Source of the DNA: Thermoprotei archaeon
GTDB lineage: Archaea; Thermoproteota; Thermoprotei; QMSL01
Assembly (NCBI GenBank): GCA_003650925.1
Contig: QMSP01000002.1
Span: forward strand, 1-64,000
Reading direction: 5' to 3'
Length of the DNA stretch: 64,000 nt
The first letter of the stretch is position 1. Each line of letters begins with the position of its first letter. The translations under genes were made by a program, and so were the position numbers. The notes under the pieces are model-generated. The model had not been told where the DNA came from and searched no databases. It was given only the letters and a program-made list of their open reading frames with translations. This document shows, in pieces, positions 43,015-51,801 of this stretch.

Positions 43015-43540
43015 AGACCTTAATCCATAGCCAAGCCATGATGAGAAATATCGAAAACCATGTAGCTCTTGCCATGAAGCTCACCTTTATAGGAGCCATC
43101 ATGCCAAGGAAGCCTATTATCAGGAAGACAATTGGAGGCACATACTTCCCACTCCTGATTAAGGCCCTCAGGAAATCTTCAATGAACCCTTTTCTTCTAA
43201 CTGGAATCTCAAGCTTTGGCTTTGGCGTGAACTCCTTTCCTTCCATAAGAGCTCTCTCAAATTCCTCAAGCACTCTCTTAGCGCCTTCGGTTAGACTATA
43301 TAGATATAGACCACTCTTTTCATCATACTCTCTAGTAACAAAGCCAGTTTCAGAGAGTAGTTTTAGATGTTTATCTACAGTAGCTCTATGTTTGCCTATC
43401 CTTACGGCTATTTCGTTAGCACTAAGCTTGCCCTCTCTCTCAAGGAGCTTGAGTATCTCATACCTTGTAGCATCACCAAATGCTTGTGCAGCTCTTAGCG
43501 CTTTTTCATCCATGATCTCACGTGATAACTTTGCGATCAA
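42992..43540 (-). CDS. ArsR-type winged-helix regulator with two membrane helices
   Basis: The 182-residue protein has an N-terminal winged helix ('AFGDATRYEILKLLEREGKL', 'NEIAVRIGKHRATVDKHLKL', 'SGLYLYSLTEGAKRVL') and then a linker. Two C-terminal hydrophobic helices follow (about 134-150 and 157-173). It could be a membrane-tethered one-component regulator. It ends antisense to the last 23 bases of the threonine-synthase-like gene and is divergent from the HerA-like operon. Confidence 0.78.
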   Translation of the reverse strand: MIAKLSREIMDEKALRAAQAFGDATRYEILKLLEREGKLSANEIAVRIGKHRATVDKHLKLLSETGFVTREYDEKSGLYLYSLTEGAKRVLEEFERALMEGKEFTPKPKLEIPVRRKGFIEDFLRALIRSGKYVPPIVFLIIGFLGMMAPIKVSFMARATWFSIFLIMAWLWIKVFRSISER

Positions 43541-43690
43541 GGTGATAAAAATGTAAAGTTTAGGATAGCCTTATGAATCAGTACAGTCAGCTGATTATGA
43601 TCTTGGTCAGACATACTACTCTCCACGATATTCCTAGATATCATAAACAATCTTATCAGGGACCAGCTCCTCTTCTAGAATGGCGGTAAC

Positions 43691-44395
43691 ATGAGTAGAG
43701 CAGTAGTAGTGGAAGGTAGAGAAAAGGGTAAAGTGGTGATAAATGTCAATGTGGGCTATAGAAGCAAGTCAGTGTGGAAAGATCTTGGCAAATGGCTATT
43801 GGTGGCTATAGCCTTCCTAATAATGATAAAAATGCCTCCTTTCATATTAGTGCTCCTAGGCATAGCCCTTGTCTATGCCCTTAAAGGGCTGCCCAGCAAA
43901 GCTAAAGCCAGCAGTACTTCCTTGGCTAAATCAGTGAAGCCCCTCAAGGTTGAAGTGCCTAGAAAGCTAGTCAAGATCGACCTCGTCAGAGATGCTGAGG
44001 TATACCTTGCTGCAGATAAATCCCCTTACGTGATCCTGATTAGGGGATTAAATGTCATCGGAGTAGGAGCCTTAGCTCTCAAGAGAGTTTCCGAAGGTGG
44101 AAGTATATCAAAGGTCATAAGCTCTGCTTATCGTTCTGGGACTGAACTGACCTATATAGTATCATGCATGCCAAAGGGAGATAAGATGGATCTTAACGTA
44201 CTCTTCATGGTTAAGGTAAGGAGAATAGCCTTGAGAATAACTCCTTCACTCATTGAGGATATAGCAGAGGATCTTGTTAAGAGGCTTGAATCCTTAAGGG
44301 AGGCGTTCATATCACACTTCGACAATGCAGTTCTCGAACCACTTAGCGGTGAAGAGCTTATACAAGTTCTTCAAGAGGTGATAGGCATTGGCTAG
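43691..44395 (+). CDS. Membrane protein coupled to a HerA-like ATPase
   Basis: The 234-residue protein has a membrane hairpin at about residues 33-65, a basic linker, and a soluble alpha/beta domain ('AEVYLAADKSPYVILIRGLN', 'GTELTYIVSCMPKGDKMDLN') that looks like the N-terminal domain of VirB4/HerA-type ATPases. It overlaps the ATPase gene by 8 bases. The two may be the split halves of one membrane-associated NTPase. I do not recognise a named family. Confidence 0.6.
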   Translation: MSRAVVVEGREKGKVVINVNVGYRSKSVWKDLGKWLLVAIAFLIMIKMPPFILVLLGIALVYALKGLPSKAKASSTSLAKSVKPLKVEVPRKLVKIDLVRDAEVYLAADKSPYVILIRGLNVIGVGALALKRVSEGGSISKVISSAYRSGTELTYIVSCMPKGDKMDLNVLFMVKVRRIALRITPSLIEDIAEDLVKRLESLREAFISHFDNAVLEPLSGEELIQVLQEVIGIG

Positions 44396-45956
44396 CGATA
44401 TTTTGCCAGAGGAGTTTAAGCTCTCAGAGGCCTTCTTCGAAATACCATATTCTCTGATGAAGTCGCTCGATAGGGAGGCTGTAGAGTTAGAGGAGAGTAT
44501 TGAGTATTGTGATGAAGGTATAGTTCTAGGAAGAGCTGTAGAGCTTGAAAGGGACTTTACCTTGAAGGAGAGCCTGCTTGAACACAACTTCGGTGTATTC
44601 GGCATACCCGTCGAGAGAAGAAGAACTAACTTGAAGTTAATAGAAGAGGCAAGAGAAGCTGGCTTCTCCTACTTAGTAATGGACTACATGGGGCGCTATG
44701 CAAGGATCATAAACTCAATACGGAGTGCAAAGGTCTTTAGGATGGGTGTCAACTTCGGAATAAAGCTGCTTGACCCTCTAGACCTTGATGTTGAATATTA
44801 CGACAACATGCTCCTTGAAGTCATGAGCCTCACCTTAGGGCTAGGAAGAACCGAAGCTAGGCTCTTAGGAGAAGCGCTTAGAGAAGTCAGAAGAAGAGGG
44901 CCTGATACTCCTTCGATAAAGGAGCTTTTGCTAACTCTAGAGGAAATGGAGAACAAACCTACTCTCACTACCTATGAATACGCGAGAATAGACTCTCTAT
45001 GTAGGGCTTTAGCTCCTCTCCTAAAAGGAAGAACAGCTGCAGCTTTTGATACTGACGTGAACGTAGAACATGAAGACTTAGTCTGTGGTGTGACTGTCGT
45101 AGACCTCTCTCATCTCTCTCCCCCAAGGGCAAGAGCTCTAGCACAAGCAGCCTTCTTGCTTAGACTCCTCAGCATAAAGCCCAAGAAGCTCATAGTGCTT
45201 GTAGACGAAGCTCATCACGTTTTGTCATCTCGTGCAGAGATAGAGGGCCTTGAGGCTCTTCTCTGCATAATAGAGGAGCTCAATAGAGCAGGCACTTCTC
45301 TACACTTGTCCTCCACTACTTTAAGCTCATTATCCTATGAAGCCCTAGGCATGCTCAACCTCGTGATAGTACATAGATTGGTCTCAGATAGAGACCTAAG
45401 GGCCCTACATGTACTGCTCTCACTTGATGCCAAGAAGATCAGAAGAATTACCAAGCTGAAGCCAGGAGAGGCTCTTGTGGACATAATGTACAAGGGTAAG
45501 CCCATCATTGTCTACATAGGTGAGCCTCTCTCCCTAATGTATCCTGAGCCAAGTGAGGAGGAGATCGACCAACATATGAAGAAGCTGGGCTTTGAGCTAA
45601 AGCCTCTTCAGACCATGGAGGCAATGAAGCCCACTCTAATAGAAAGAGACTTCGAATCTTTCGCTGAGCACATATTTGAACTACTCAAGGCAATGGGTGA
45701 GCAGATAGTGACACGAGGAGAAGCCATTAGATTCCTTGAGGACAAAGGAATCCCTGCTGACCATGCTGCGAAACTCATTGATGCTCTTCAGATGTATGGC
45801 TATGTAAGGGAGGACTATCTGGGTGGAAGGAGATGTTTGGTTATCACAAGAAAGGGCATCATAGCCCTAGACGAGCACGAGAGAATGAAGAGAACCCGTG
45901 AAGCACGTAGTATAATAAGGAGGTTGGAGGGAGATAACCATGTCAGGAGAAGTTAA
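44388..45956 (+). CDS. HerA/VirB4-like ATPase with destroyed Walker A motif
   Basis: The 522-residue protein aligns by eye with HerA: 'DFTLKESLLEHNFGVFG' leads into the P-loop position, then 'FSYLVMDYMGRYARI'; 'KKLIVLVDEAHHVLSSR' (D273, E274) is an intact Walker B, and 'GTSLHLSSTTLSSLS' follows. The P-loop itself reads 'GIPVERRRT' (72-80), with no GK(S/T). A C-terminal winged-helix-like region (about 435-500) is present. HerA works with NurA in end resection before RadA; here radA is two genes downstream. It starts at TTG 44388. Confidence 0.72.
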   Translation: MASDILPEEFKLSEAFFEIPYSLMKSLDREAVELEESIEYCDEGIVLGRAVELERDFTLKESLLEHNFGVFGIPVERRRTNLKLIEEAREAGFSYLVMDYMGRYARIINSIRSAKVFRMGVNFGIKLLDPLDLDVEYYDNMLLEVMSLTLGLGRTEARLLGEALREVRRRGPDTPSIKELLLTLEEMENKPTLTTYEYARIDSLCRALAPLLKGRTAAAFDTDVNVEHEDLVCGVTVVDLSHLSPPRARALAQAAFLLRLLSIKPKKLIVLVDEAHHVLSSRAEIEGLEALLCIIEELNRAGTSLHLSSTTLSSLSYEALGMLNLVIVHRLVSDRDLRALHVLLSLDAKKIRRITKLKPGEALVDIMYKGKPIIVYIGEPLSLMYPEPSEEEIDQHMKKLGFELKPLQTMEAMKPTLIERDFESFAEHIFELLKAMGEQIVTRGEAIRFLEDKGIPADHAAKLIDALQMYGYVREDYLGGRRCLVITRKGIIALDEHERMKRTREARSIIRRLEGDNHVRRS

Positions 45957-46317
45957 ATGGGTCTCTAGATCTAAAGTCAAGTGGTTCGTAGCGAGACATG
46001 GCTCTAAGTTTGTTTACGTCGAGTTGAAAGCAACATACAGAAGAGGTAAGCCTCTTATCGTGAGGAGTATAAGAGCCTATGGCAAAGGAGGAACATCTGA
46101 GATTCTGTACTCTGAGGTATATGACTTGCCTAAAGCAGAGGAGATAGTTGAGGCTGAACGTGCTCTGATAAGATTGCTCAAAGCAAGTGATGATGATAAG
46201 GACGTTGTAAAGGAGCTTAGGGAAGTTGTTTTCTCCCTCGAGAGTAACCTAAACCTCCTGAAAGTTATGGTCGAGAAGCTTGAAGAATCCGTAGGAGGTG
46301 GTGGATGTGGTGAGTAG
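45940..46317 (+). CDS. Hypothetical small protein between HerA-like and radA
   Basis: The 125-residue protein has a basic beta-rich N-terminal half ('VKWFVARHGSKFVYVELKA', 'KPLIVRSIRAYG') and a charged helical C-terminal half that may form a coiled coil (about 65-117). It overlaps the gene before it by 17 bases and reaches about 10 bases past the preferred radA start, so all three genes are one transcription unit. No family is recognised; a partner of the HerA-like/RadA system is plausible from position only. Confidence 0.6.
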   Translation: MSGEVKWVSRSKVKWFVARHGSKFVYVELKATYRRGKPLIVRSIRAYGKGGTSEILYSEVYDLPKAEEIVEAERALIRLLKASDDDKDVVKELREVVFSLESNLNLLKVMVEKLEESVGGGGCGE

Positions 46318-47305
46318 AGGTGGAGGCAGGTCTCATACCATGAATAAGAATTTCACCAAGAGCAGGGAGTTAGATCTGGAGGACATAAAGGGGATAGGCC
46401 CAGTAATAGCTAGAAAGCTTAGAGAGGCTGGAATAACTTCAGTGAAAGCTCTTGCAGTAACACCTCCGAAGCTCATATCAGAGCTTACTGGGCTTGGTGA
46501 GTCTAGGGCAGCAGCTCTTGCAGCAGCAGCTAGGGCAGCTATTGGACTGAGCCTCATGAGTGCAAGGAAGTACAGGGAGATTAAGATGTCAATGTCGAAG
46601 CTTACCACAGGATGTAGAGCACTTGACAAGATCCTTGGAGGAGGTCTTGAGCCTCAAGTTATAACAGAATTCGTAGGCCCATTTGGCTCTGGCAAGACTC
46701 AAATATGCCATCAGCTCTGTGTAACTGTACAATTACCAAAGGAGAAAGGTGGCCTTGAGGGAGGTGCCATTTACATAGATACTGAGAACATGTTCAGCTA
46801 TGAAAGAATTGAAGCCATAGCTAAGAGATTTGGCCTCAACCCCGATACCGTACTTGACAACATATTCTACGCACACGCCGTTAACTCAGACCATCAGATG
46901 GAGATAGTCAAAGAGGAGGCTCCCGACGTAATCGAGGAGCACAACGTAAAGCTTCTCGTAGTTGACTCCTTAATAAACCACTTCAGGGCTGAGTATCCTG
47001 GAAGAGAAAACCTAGCTGTAAGACAGCAAAAGCTTAATGAACATCTTCATGACCTTCTTAGACTGGCTGAAACCTATAATCTTGTAGTAGTCGTTACTAA
47101 CCACGTCATAGCTACTCCAGACGCCATGTTTGGCCCTACTGAAAGACCTGCTGGTGGCCATGTAGTTGCACACATGTGTGGCTATAGAGTGTGGATTAAG
47201 AGGACGACAGGAGGCAAGAGGAAGGCCATGATCATAGATGCCCCCAAGCTTCCAGAGGCTGAGTGTGAGTTTGCCATAACTGATGAGGGCATAGTTGACG
47301 TGTAG
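46307..47305 (+). CDS. radA: DNA repair and recombination protein RadA
   Basis: This RecA/Rad51-family recombinase has an N-terminal helix-hairpin-helix domain ('DIKGIGPVIARKLREAGI'), Walker A 'GPFGSGKTQ', Walker B 'KLLVVDSLINHFRAEYPGR' and the L2-region 'AGGHVVAHMCGYRVWIKR'. It forms filaments on single-stranded DNA and drives strand exchange. Several GTG starts are possible; GTG 46307 is best placed, 6 bases after GGAGGTG. The first residues are Gly/Arg-rich. It is followed 10 bases later by an AbrB-like gene. Confidence 0.96.
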   Translation: MVSRGGGRSHTMNKNFTKSRELDLEDIKGIGPVIARKLREAGITSVKALAVTPPKLISELTGLGESRAAALAAAARAAIGLSLMSARKYREIKMSMSKLTTGCRALDKILGGGLEPQVITEFVGPFGSGKTQICHQLCVTVQLPKEKGGLEGGAIYIDTENMFSYERIEAIAKRFGLNPDTVLDNIFYAHAVNSDHQMEIVKEEAPDVIEEHNVKLLVVDSLINHFRAEYPGRENLAVRQQKLNEHLHDLLRLAETYNLVVVVTNHVIATPDAMFGPTERPAGGHVVAHMCGYRVWIKRTTGGKRKAMIIDAPKLPEAECEFAITDEGIVDV

Positions 47306-47315
47306 GTGATCATGA

Positions 47316-47795
47316 ATGGAAGTGGTCTACAGGAAGATGCAGGGACCTTATGGGAAGAGTAGGCGATACGTGATATCGCTTCCTAAGGAGTTCGCTGAGC
47401 CTTTGCTAAAAGAGGGCTACGATACATTATTAGTAGTCAGGATAGATAGAACCCTCCTCCTGGTGCCTGTTAGAGGCTTCGAAATAGATGATGTACTCCA
47501 TAGAGTCAAGGAGAACTACTTGCATTTAATAGAGGTTGAGAAGGCTATCATCGATGGAAACTCAGGCCTGATGATGCTCGAGGATGCAGTGAAGAAACTT
47601 GAGTCTATAGTATCAAACCTAGAGTATAAACTCAAGGAGATAAAGCTTGAAATAAAGATAACCAGTCCTATCAAACACTTCGAAAAGGAGTTTGAGGGCG
47701 TTAAGGAGCCTGAGGAGGAATTACCAAGCTATCTCAAGGACAATCCTTGGCTTGATATATTGTTGAGGAGAGGTCAGGAGACGGCTATAGTCTAA
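47316..47795 (+). CDS. AbrB-like DNA-binding domain protein with coiled coil
   Basis: The first 55 residues of this 159-residue protein look like a swapped-hairpin AbrB domain ('SRRYVISLPKEFAEPLLKEG', 'TLLVVRIDRTLLLVPV'). About 75 residues of predicted coiled coil follow, then an acidic tail. AbrB-type proteins act as small regulators or PhoU-like partners in archaea. It lies directly after radA, and its end overlaps the convergent nreA gene by 11 bases. Confidence 0.65.
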   Translation: MEVVYRKMQGPYGKSRRYVISLPKEFAEPLLKEGYDTLLVVRIDRTLLLVPVRGFEIDDVLHRVKENYLHLIEVEKAIIDGNSGLMMLEDAVKKLESIVSNLEYKLKEIKLEIKITSPIKHFEKEFEGVKEPEEELPSYLKDNPWLDILLRRGQETAIV

Positions 47796-49011
47796 GCTTT
47801 GTTTGATACATAAGCCTCCTCAATATCCTCGATTTCTTTACTATGACCTCTATGGGGGTCTCTATGAGCTTGCTTACTCTGATAAGAGCTTGTTCTAGGC
47901 CTTCGACTTTCTCATAGCCTTTCTCAAGAGCAGCTCTGACGCTCTCTCTAACCTGCCATACGCCTACAGGAGCATAGTAGTTGGGAGTAACCTCCCTTAT
48001 AGCTATCACAGTGGCCTGCCTCTTTAGCCTGTACAGATATTCAAGGACAGGAGACCTCATAGCATAGTAGCCTCCATCTACTTCATCAACCCTAGGCTTC
48101 CCGTCATGTAGCTCATAGTTAACGGCTATGTAGGGCTTCTCGGCCTTGACCCATACGCTTCTCGGCAACCAGATCTCTATCATTTCAAAGGTCCAAGGCC
48201 CTGGAGCCATTATTATCACGTATCTGTTGCCCAAGTATTCAGAGTTATACAGCCTGTACTCATTGAGTTCATTGAATCCTCTAACCTTGGTGAGAAGTAT
48301 GTCTCCTATGGTGCTGTCAACTGCAGTTATGGCCCATCTCGTGGGCACAAGCCTTCTATCGATCCTCCTTCCCAACATCCCTAGGCTCAGTAATCTCATC
48401 ATGTGATATATTGAAACTCCATGGACATAAAGCTCTGCCAAGGCCTCTCTTACCTTAACGTCCTCATCGTATACAAGCTGGTCAACCTTCCTAGGCACGA
48501 CAGGACTACTAGCTACTAAGAGCCTCCTAGGTTTTGCTGCAGGCCCTATAGGCTCTATGACTCCATCAAACTCTATTCTAGGTCTTGGAGGCTTCTCAAA
48601 GTGTACTTCTGTGTCAACAGGCTTTATCGAAAGAGCGATCTCTCTAGTGGCTTCAAGCAATTTATCCGAAGTGTAGGCTCTTCTGACATCTACTCTGAAC
48701 CTTGAGAATATAAGGCTACTTCTAAGTCTTATCAATTCTTCCAAGCTTAGCTTACCCCACCACGACCTTGGACTTTCGTAGATCACAGCCCTATCTCCCA
48801 AGGCTGGAGGAATGTTAGGCCCTACGAATACGAGAGGATAGCCTTTTTCGCCGACAAGTGTTGATGGAGGTGATGAGCCAAACATGACACGATCTAGCCT
48901 TTTCCTCTCAACAAGACCAAGATGAGCTTCTATCCTCTCCAAGATAGGACATCTAGGCCTTCCGCATAGCCTTCTAGCTCCTTTACATTTAGCACATAGC
49001 GAAGGGTACAT
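47785..49011 (-). CDS. nreA: DNA repair protein NreA
   Basis: The 408-residue protein opens with the Nre cysteine motif 'LCAKCKGARRLCGRPRCP' and continues with 'SPPSTLVGEKGYPLVFVGPN' and 'WAITAVDSTIGDILL', matching the archaeal Nre family (DUF650/DUF651). In Haloferax, NreA takes part in repair of mitomycin-type damage and binds PCNA through a C-terminal PIP motif. Here the end ('YQTKLRL') is a poor PIP match. It converges with the RadA operon, giving a compact repair block. Confidence 0.88.
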   Translation of the reverse strand: MYPSLCAKCKGARRLCGRPRCPILERIEAHLGLVERKRLDRVMFGSSPPSTLVGEKGYPLVFVGPNIPPALGDRAVIYESPRSWWGKLSLEELIRLRSSLIFSRFRVDVRRAYTSDKLLEATREIALSIKPVDTEVHFEKPPRPRIEFDGVIEPIGPAAKPRRLLVASSPVVPRKVDQLVYDEDVKVREALAELYVHGVSIYHMMRLLSLGMLGRRIDRRLVPTRWAITAVDSTIGDILLTKVRGFNELNEYRLYNSEYLGNRYVIIMAPGPWTFEMIEIWLPRSVWVKAEKPYIAVNYELHDGKPRVDEVDGGYYAMRSPVLEYLYRLKRQATVIAIREVTPNYYAPVGVWQVRESVRAALEKGYEKVEGLEQALIRVSKLIETPIEVIVKKSRILRRLMYQTKLRL

Positions 49012-49190
49012 CGATAGACTTTATTGAAAAGTGGCTAAAAAGCTAAACGTAGGAAATTGTTTTGCTTACATTCCCTGCTTGAGTCATACATCATATGAGC
49101 TAACTACGGAGATATTACTTGAGGAATATTGTACCTAAAGGCTAGATACCGACTTACTTTTACATACCCCCACTAGTAATGGGTTGAAGT

Positions 49191-49988
49191 ATGAGCATAC
49201 GCTCCCTTAGAGACATGACACTGGAAGAGCTCATGAAGCTCCTAAAGGCTCCTGTATTTGACGAGAGTGGGAGAAGGCTTGGGCTGCTCGAGAGAATATA
49301 TGCAGACTCTAAGAAAAAGGTCGCTAAGAAGGCTGTGATAAGATTTGATAATGGTAAGAGGAAGAAGGTCTCGGCAGACCAGCTCTTCTATGCTTCAGGA
49401 GCTGTAGTCTACTCTAGGAAGGGGGTTATAAAGGGTAAGCCTCTCTTCGCCGACTCAGAGCCAGACCTAGCTCAAGCGAAGGAGATATTAGACAAGATGA
49501 AAGTGATAAAGGAGAGAATGCTTAAACTAGATGAACTCCTCGTCGAGGGGAAGATAACTGAGACAACCTTCAAGATACTTAGAGGAGATTATGAAGCACA
49601 GCTTAAGTCACTTCAGGAGATGGGCATGAAATACTTCGAGAAGCTCAAGAAGAGACTCATGGAGCTTGAGAGCAGAGAGGAGAAGCTCTCTGAGGAGCTC
49701 AATCTGATAGAGGCAAGGATGTACGTAGGAGAGATAAGCGAGAACGAATACCAGAAGAAGGCAGGTCCTATAAAGCTTGAGCTCGATAGGATAAGAGGTC
49801 AGATAAAGGTAATAAGAGAGTTCCTCCAAGAGTGCACCAGTGATGTTATAATAGGTCTTCCTGAGAAAGTGAAGGTTGAGAAGGGCGATATTTCAGTCGC
49901 TAGGCCAAGAAGTGCTGAAGGCAGGCAAGAGTTCGAAGTCAAGGTAATAGAAGAGGATGAAGACGAGGAGGGAAGGGTTAAGCTATAG
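49191..49988 (+). CDS. PRC-barrel plus coiled-coil protein, CdvA-like
   Basis: The first 85 residues of this 265-residue protein form a PRC-barrel-like beta domain ('LKAPVFDESGRRLGLLERIY', 'KAVIRFDNGKRKKVSADQLF'). Then comes a long coiled coil (about 95-215) and an acidic tail. CdvA of crenarchaeal cell division has the same order: PRC-like barrel, coiled coil, C-terminal peptide that recruits CdvB. No CdvB/ESCRT-III or Vps4 gene is adjacent, and I cannot see a clear CdvB-binding peptide, so this may be one of the CdvA-like paralogues. It starts at ATG 49191. Confidence 0.55.
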   Translation: MSIRSLRDMTLEELMKLLKAPVFDESGRRLGLLERIYADSKKKVAKKAVIRFDNGKRKKVSADQLFYASGAVVYSRKGVIKGKPLFADSEPDLAQAKEILDKMKVIKERMLKLDELLVEGKITETTFKILRGDYEAQLKSLQEMGMKYFEKLKKRLMELESREEKLSEELNLIEARMYVGEISENEYQKKAGPIKLELDRIRGQIKVIREFLQECTSDVIIGLPEKVKVEKGDISVARPRSAEGRQEFEVKVIEEDEDEEGRVKL

Positions 49989-49999
49989 CCAAGATTCTA

Positions 50000-50332
50000 C
50001 TATTTACTCTCTTGCCTCAAGGACTCAAGCTCCCTCATGGCTATTTCCCTTACTCGAGCGTCATCATATGTTTCAATGACCTTCCTCAATATAGCCTCCA
50101 CTACCTTTGAATAGCCAGAGGACGTCAAGGCCTGTTTGACTACTCTCCAGTCGTCTGACAACAGGAAATCTGCAATCTTCGAAGGATTTCCTCCGTATAT
50201 TGAGAAGTTATATCTTGCCTCAGCAAGTGTCATAACCTTCCTAACTTCCTCCGTAACTTTTGCACTAACACCATGTACAGTAAGGGCCTGGTTAACTATG
50301 TGCCTGAGGAAGTCAAGCTTACGCAAATTCAC
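50000..50332 (-). CDS. Hypothetical small helical protein
   Basis: The 110-residue, probably all-helical protein has no membrane segment or known motif. Phrases such as 'SDDWRVVKQALTSSGYSKV' and 'DDARVREIAMRELESL' suggest HEAT-like or ARM-like helical packing, but this is weak. It stands alone between the convergent CdvA-like gene and the tRNA. Bases 50333-50509 before the tRNA show no gene. Confidence 0.6.
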   Translation of the reverse strand: MNLRKLDFLRHIVNQALTVHGVSAKVTEEVRKVMTLAEARYNFSIYGGNPSKIADFLLSDDWRVVKQALTSSGYSKVVEAILRKVIETYDDARVREIAMRELESLRQESK

Positions 50333-50509
50333 CCCTAATGCTTCTTCATAGGACAGGTATTAAACTTATTCGCATGAATATCCAGAAGAGAGGCCTAAGA
50401 TGAAGTAGATCATACTTGGTGTAGGCGGGTAAGAGCATGGTCGGGAGGGCAAGATGAGCAAAACATATCTACCCTTAGCATAATAACAGATAATGGACTG
50501 TGGTTTGAG

Positions 50510-50588
50510 GCGGCCGTCGTCTAGCCTGGACTAGGACGCCGGCCTTCCGAGCCGGCGATCCCGGGTTCGAATCCCGGCGGCCGCACCA
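50510..50588 (+). tRNA. tRNA-Gly (anticodon TCC)
   Basis: The cloverleaf is complete: acceptor GCGGCCG/CGGCCGC, D stem GTCT/GGAC, anticodon stem CCGGC/GCCGG with loop CTTCCGA (anticodon TCC at 50546-50548), T arm CCGGG-TTCGAAT-CCCGG, discriminator A and an encoded CCA at 50586-50588. It has no intron. The stems are almost wholly G-C, which fits a thermophile. It reads GGA and, with wobble, other glycine codons. Confidence 0.97.
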
Positions 50589-50700
50589 CAGCTCTCTTCT
50601 CCTCATGGCAGTAATAGGTCATGACCAAGCTTTTTCTAGGAGTATGCAGGCTATCAGATAACTATCTTGAAGAAAATCCTAGAGAGCTTCAGACGCCATG

Positions 50701-51801
50701 TTATGTCTCATGAGTTACAGGCTCTAGGATGCCATCCTCCCTCACGATAAAGGTATCCTCTCTCTTCACTTGACCATAGCCCTTGAGCACTATAGGTGCG
50801 TGTACCAAGGCTATTGCCATTCCTGGTTTAACCTGCATAAATCTGTCTCTTGGAAGAATTGTAGTTATCGGCGTCTCCTCTATCTGAAGTCCAACGCCAT
50901 GGACATAGCCTATTACTCTGTGGTCTACCAGTTCGTATTTAGCATAGATCTTATCAAGCTTCTTCATGATATCAATGAACTTTACACCTCCCTTGGTCAG
51001 CTCCTTTGCAGCACTATAGATTTCATCAGTACACTCGATGGCTCTTCTAGCGATGCCCTCTGGCTCTCCAACGAAGATGATCCTGGTCATATTGGCATAG
51101 TACCAGTTGTAGTCAGCCCCTATGGTCACTGTCACGAAGACACCTTTTCTAGCAATGTTGTCCCTGAAGGGCTCTGCATGAATCCTAGGATTGGGGCCTA
51201 TGTTGACATAGACATGTGGCTCCTCTGACCCTTGCCTGTATAGAACACTGTACGCCTCTGCCGCAATATCTGTCTCAGATACTCCCTCCTCAATAGCTGA
51301 CAAGACTCTCTCCATGGCTCTGACTGCTATTCTGCCAGCCTGACGTATCGCATTTAGCTCATGCTCATCCTTGATCATCCTCATCTCCATAATCATTTGA
51401 CCTACGTCGACAACCTTTACCGTAGGGTTCAAGCGTCTAAACATCTCATAGAATACAGCGTATGCATCACGATCAAGGCTATAGTCTAGACCCATGACCT
51501 TGTAGCCATATCCTCTTATAGTCCCAGAGACCTTAGCCATGAGGTCGCCTCCATCGGTGTAGGTTACTATGCTCCTTATCCATGTCCTCTCTAAGAAGCC
51601 CTCCTCCTCATTCTTAGCTATGAAGGCTATTGGCTCTCCATCAACTGGCACCAATAGTGCTGGTCTAAGCCATTTAGTGCCAGTTAGATATGTGAAGGTC
51701 GAGCGAGTTCTTACCATGATTGCATCAATTCCTCTCCTAGCAAGCTCCTCCTTAAGCCTGCTTAGCCTCTGCTTGAGTATATGCTCTGGAAACCTCATCA
51801 T
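50701..51801 (-). CDS. M24 family (Xaa-Pro aminopeptidase/creatinase-like) protein
   Basis: The 366-residue protein has an N-terminal creatinase-type domain ('LKEELARRGIDAIMVRTRST', 'TYLTGTKW') and a pita-bread domain. Of the five usual metal ligands, the first Asp is present ('GADYNWYY'), the second is Asn ('YANMTR', codon 51091-51093), the His region reads 'HGVGLQIEETP' and the last Glu is in 'REDTF'. It may be a metal-free hydrolase like creatinase rather than a peptidase. I prefer ATG 51801: a 'gtttatattg' box lies about 40 bases upstream, and the longer frame (to 51891) crosses it. Confidence 0.8.
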   Translation of the reverse strand: MMRFPEHILKQRLSRLKEELARRGIDAIMVRTRSTFTYLTGTKWLRPALLVPVDGEPIAFIAKNEEEGFLERTWIRSIVTYTDGGDLMAKVSGTIRGYGYKVMGLDYSLDRDAYAVFYEMFRRLNPTVKVVDVGQMIMEMRMIKDEHELNAIRQAGRIAVRAMERVLSAIEEGVSETDIAAEAYSVLYRQGSEEPHVYVNIGPNPRIHAEPFRDNIARKGVFVTVTIGADYNWYYANMTRIIFVGEPEGIARRAIECTDEIYSAAKELTKGGVKFIDIMKKLDKIYAKYELVDHRVIGYVHGVGLQIEETPITTILPRDRFMQVKPGMAIALVHAPIVLKGYGQVKREDTFIVREDGILEPVTHET

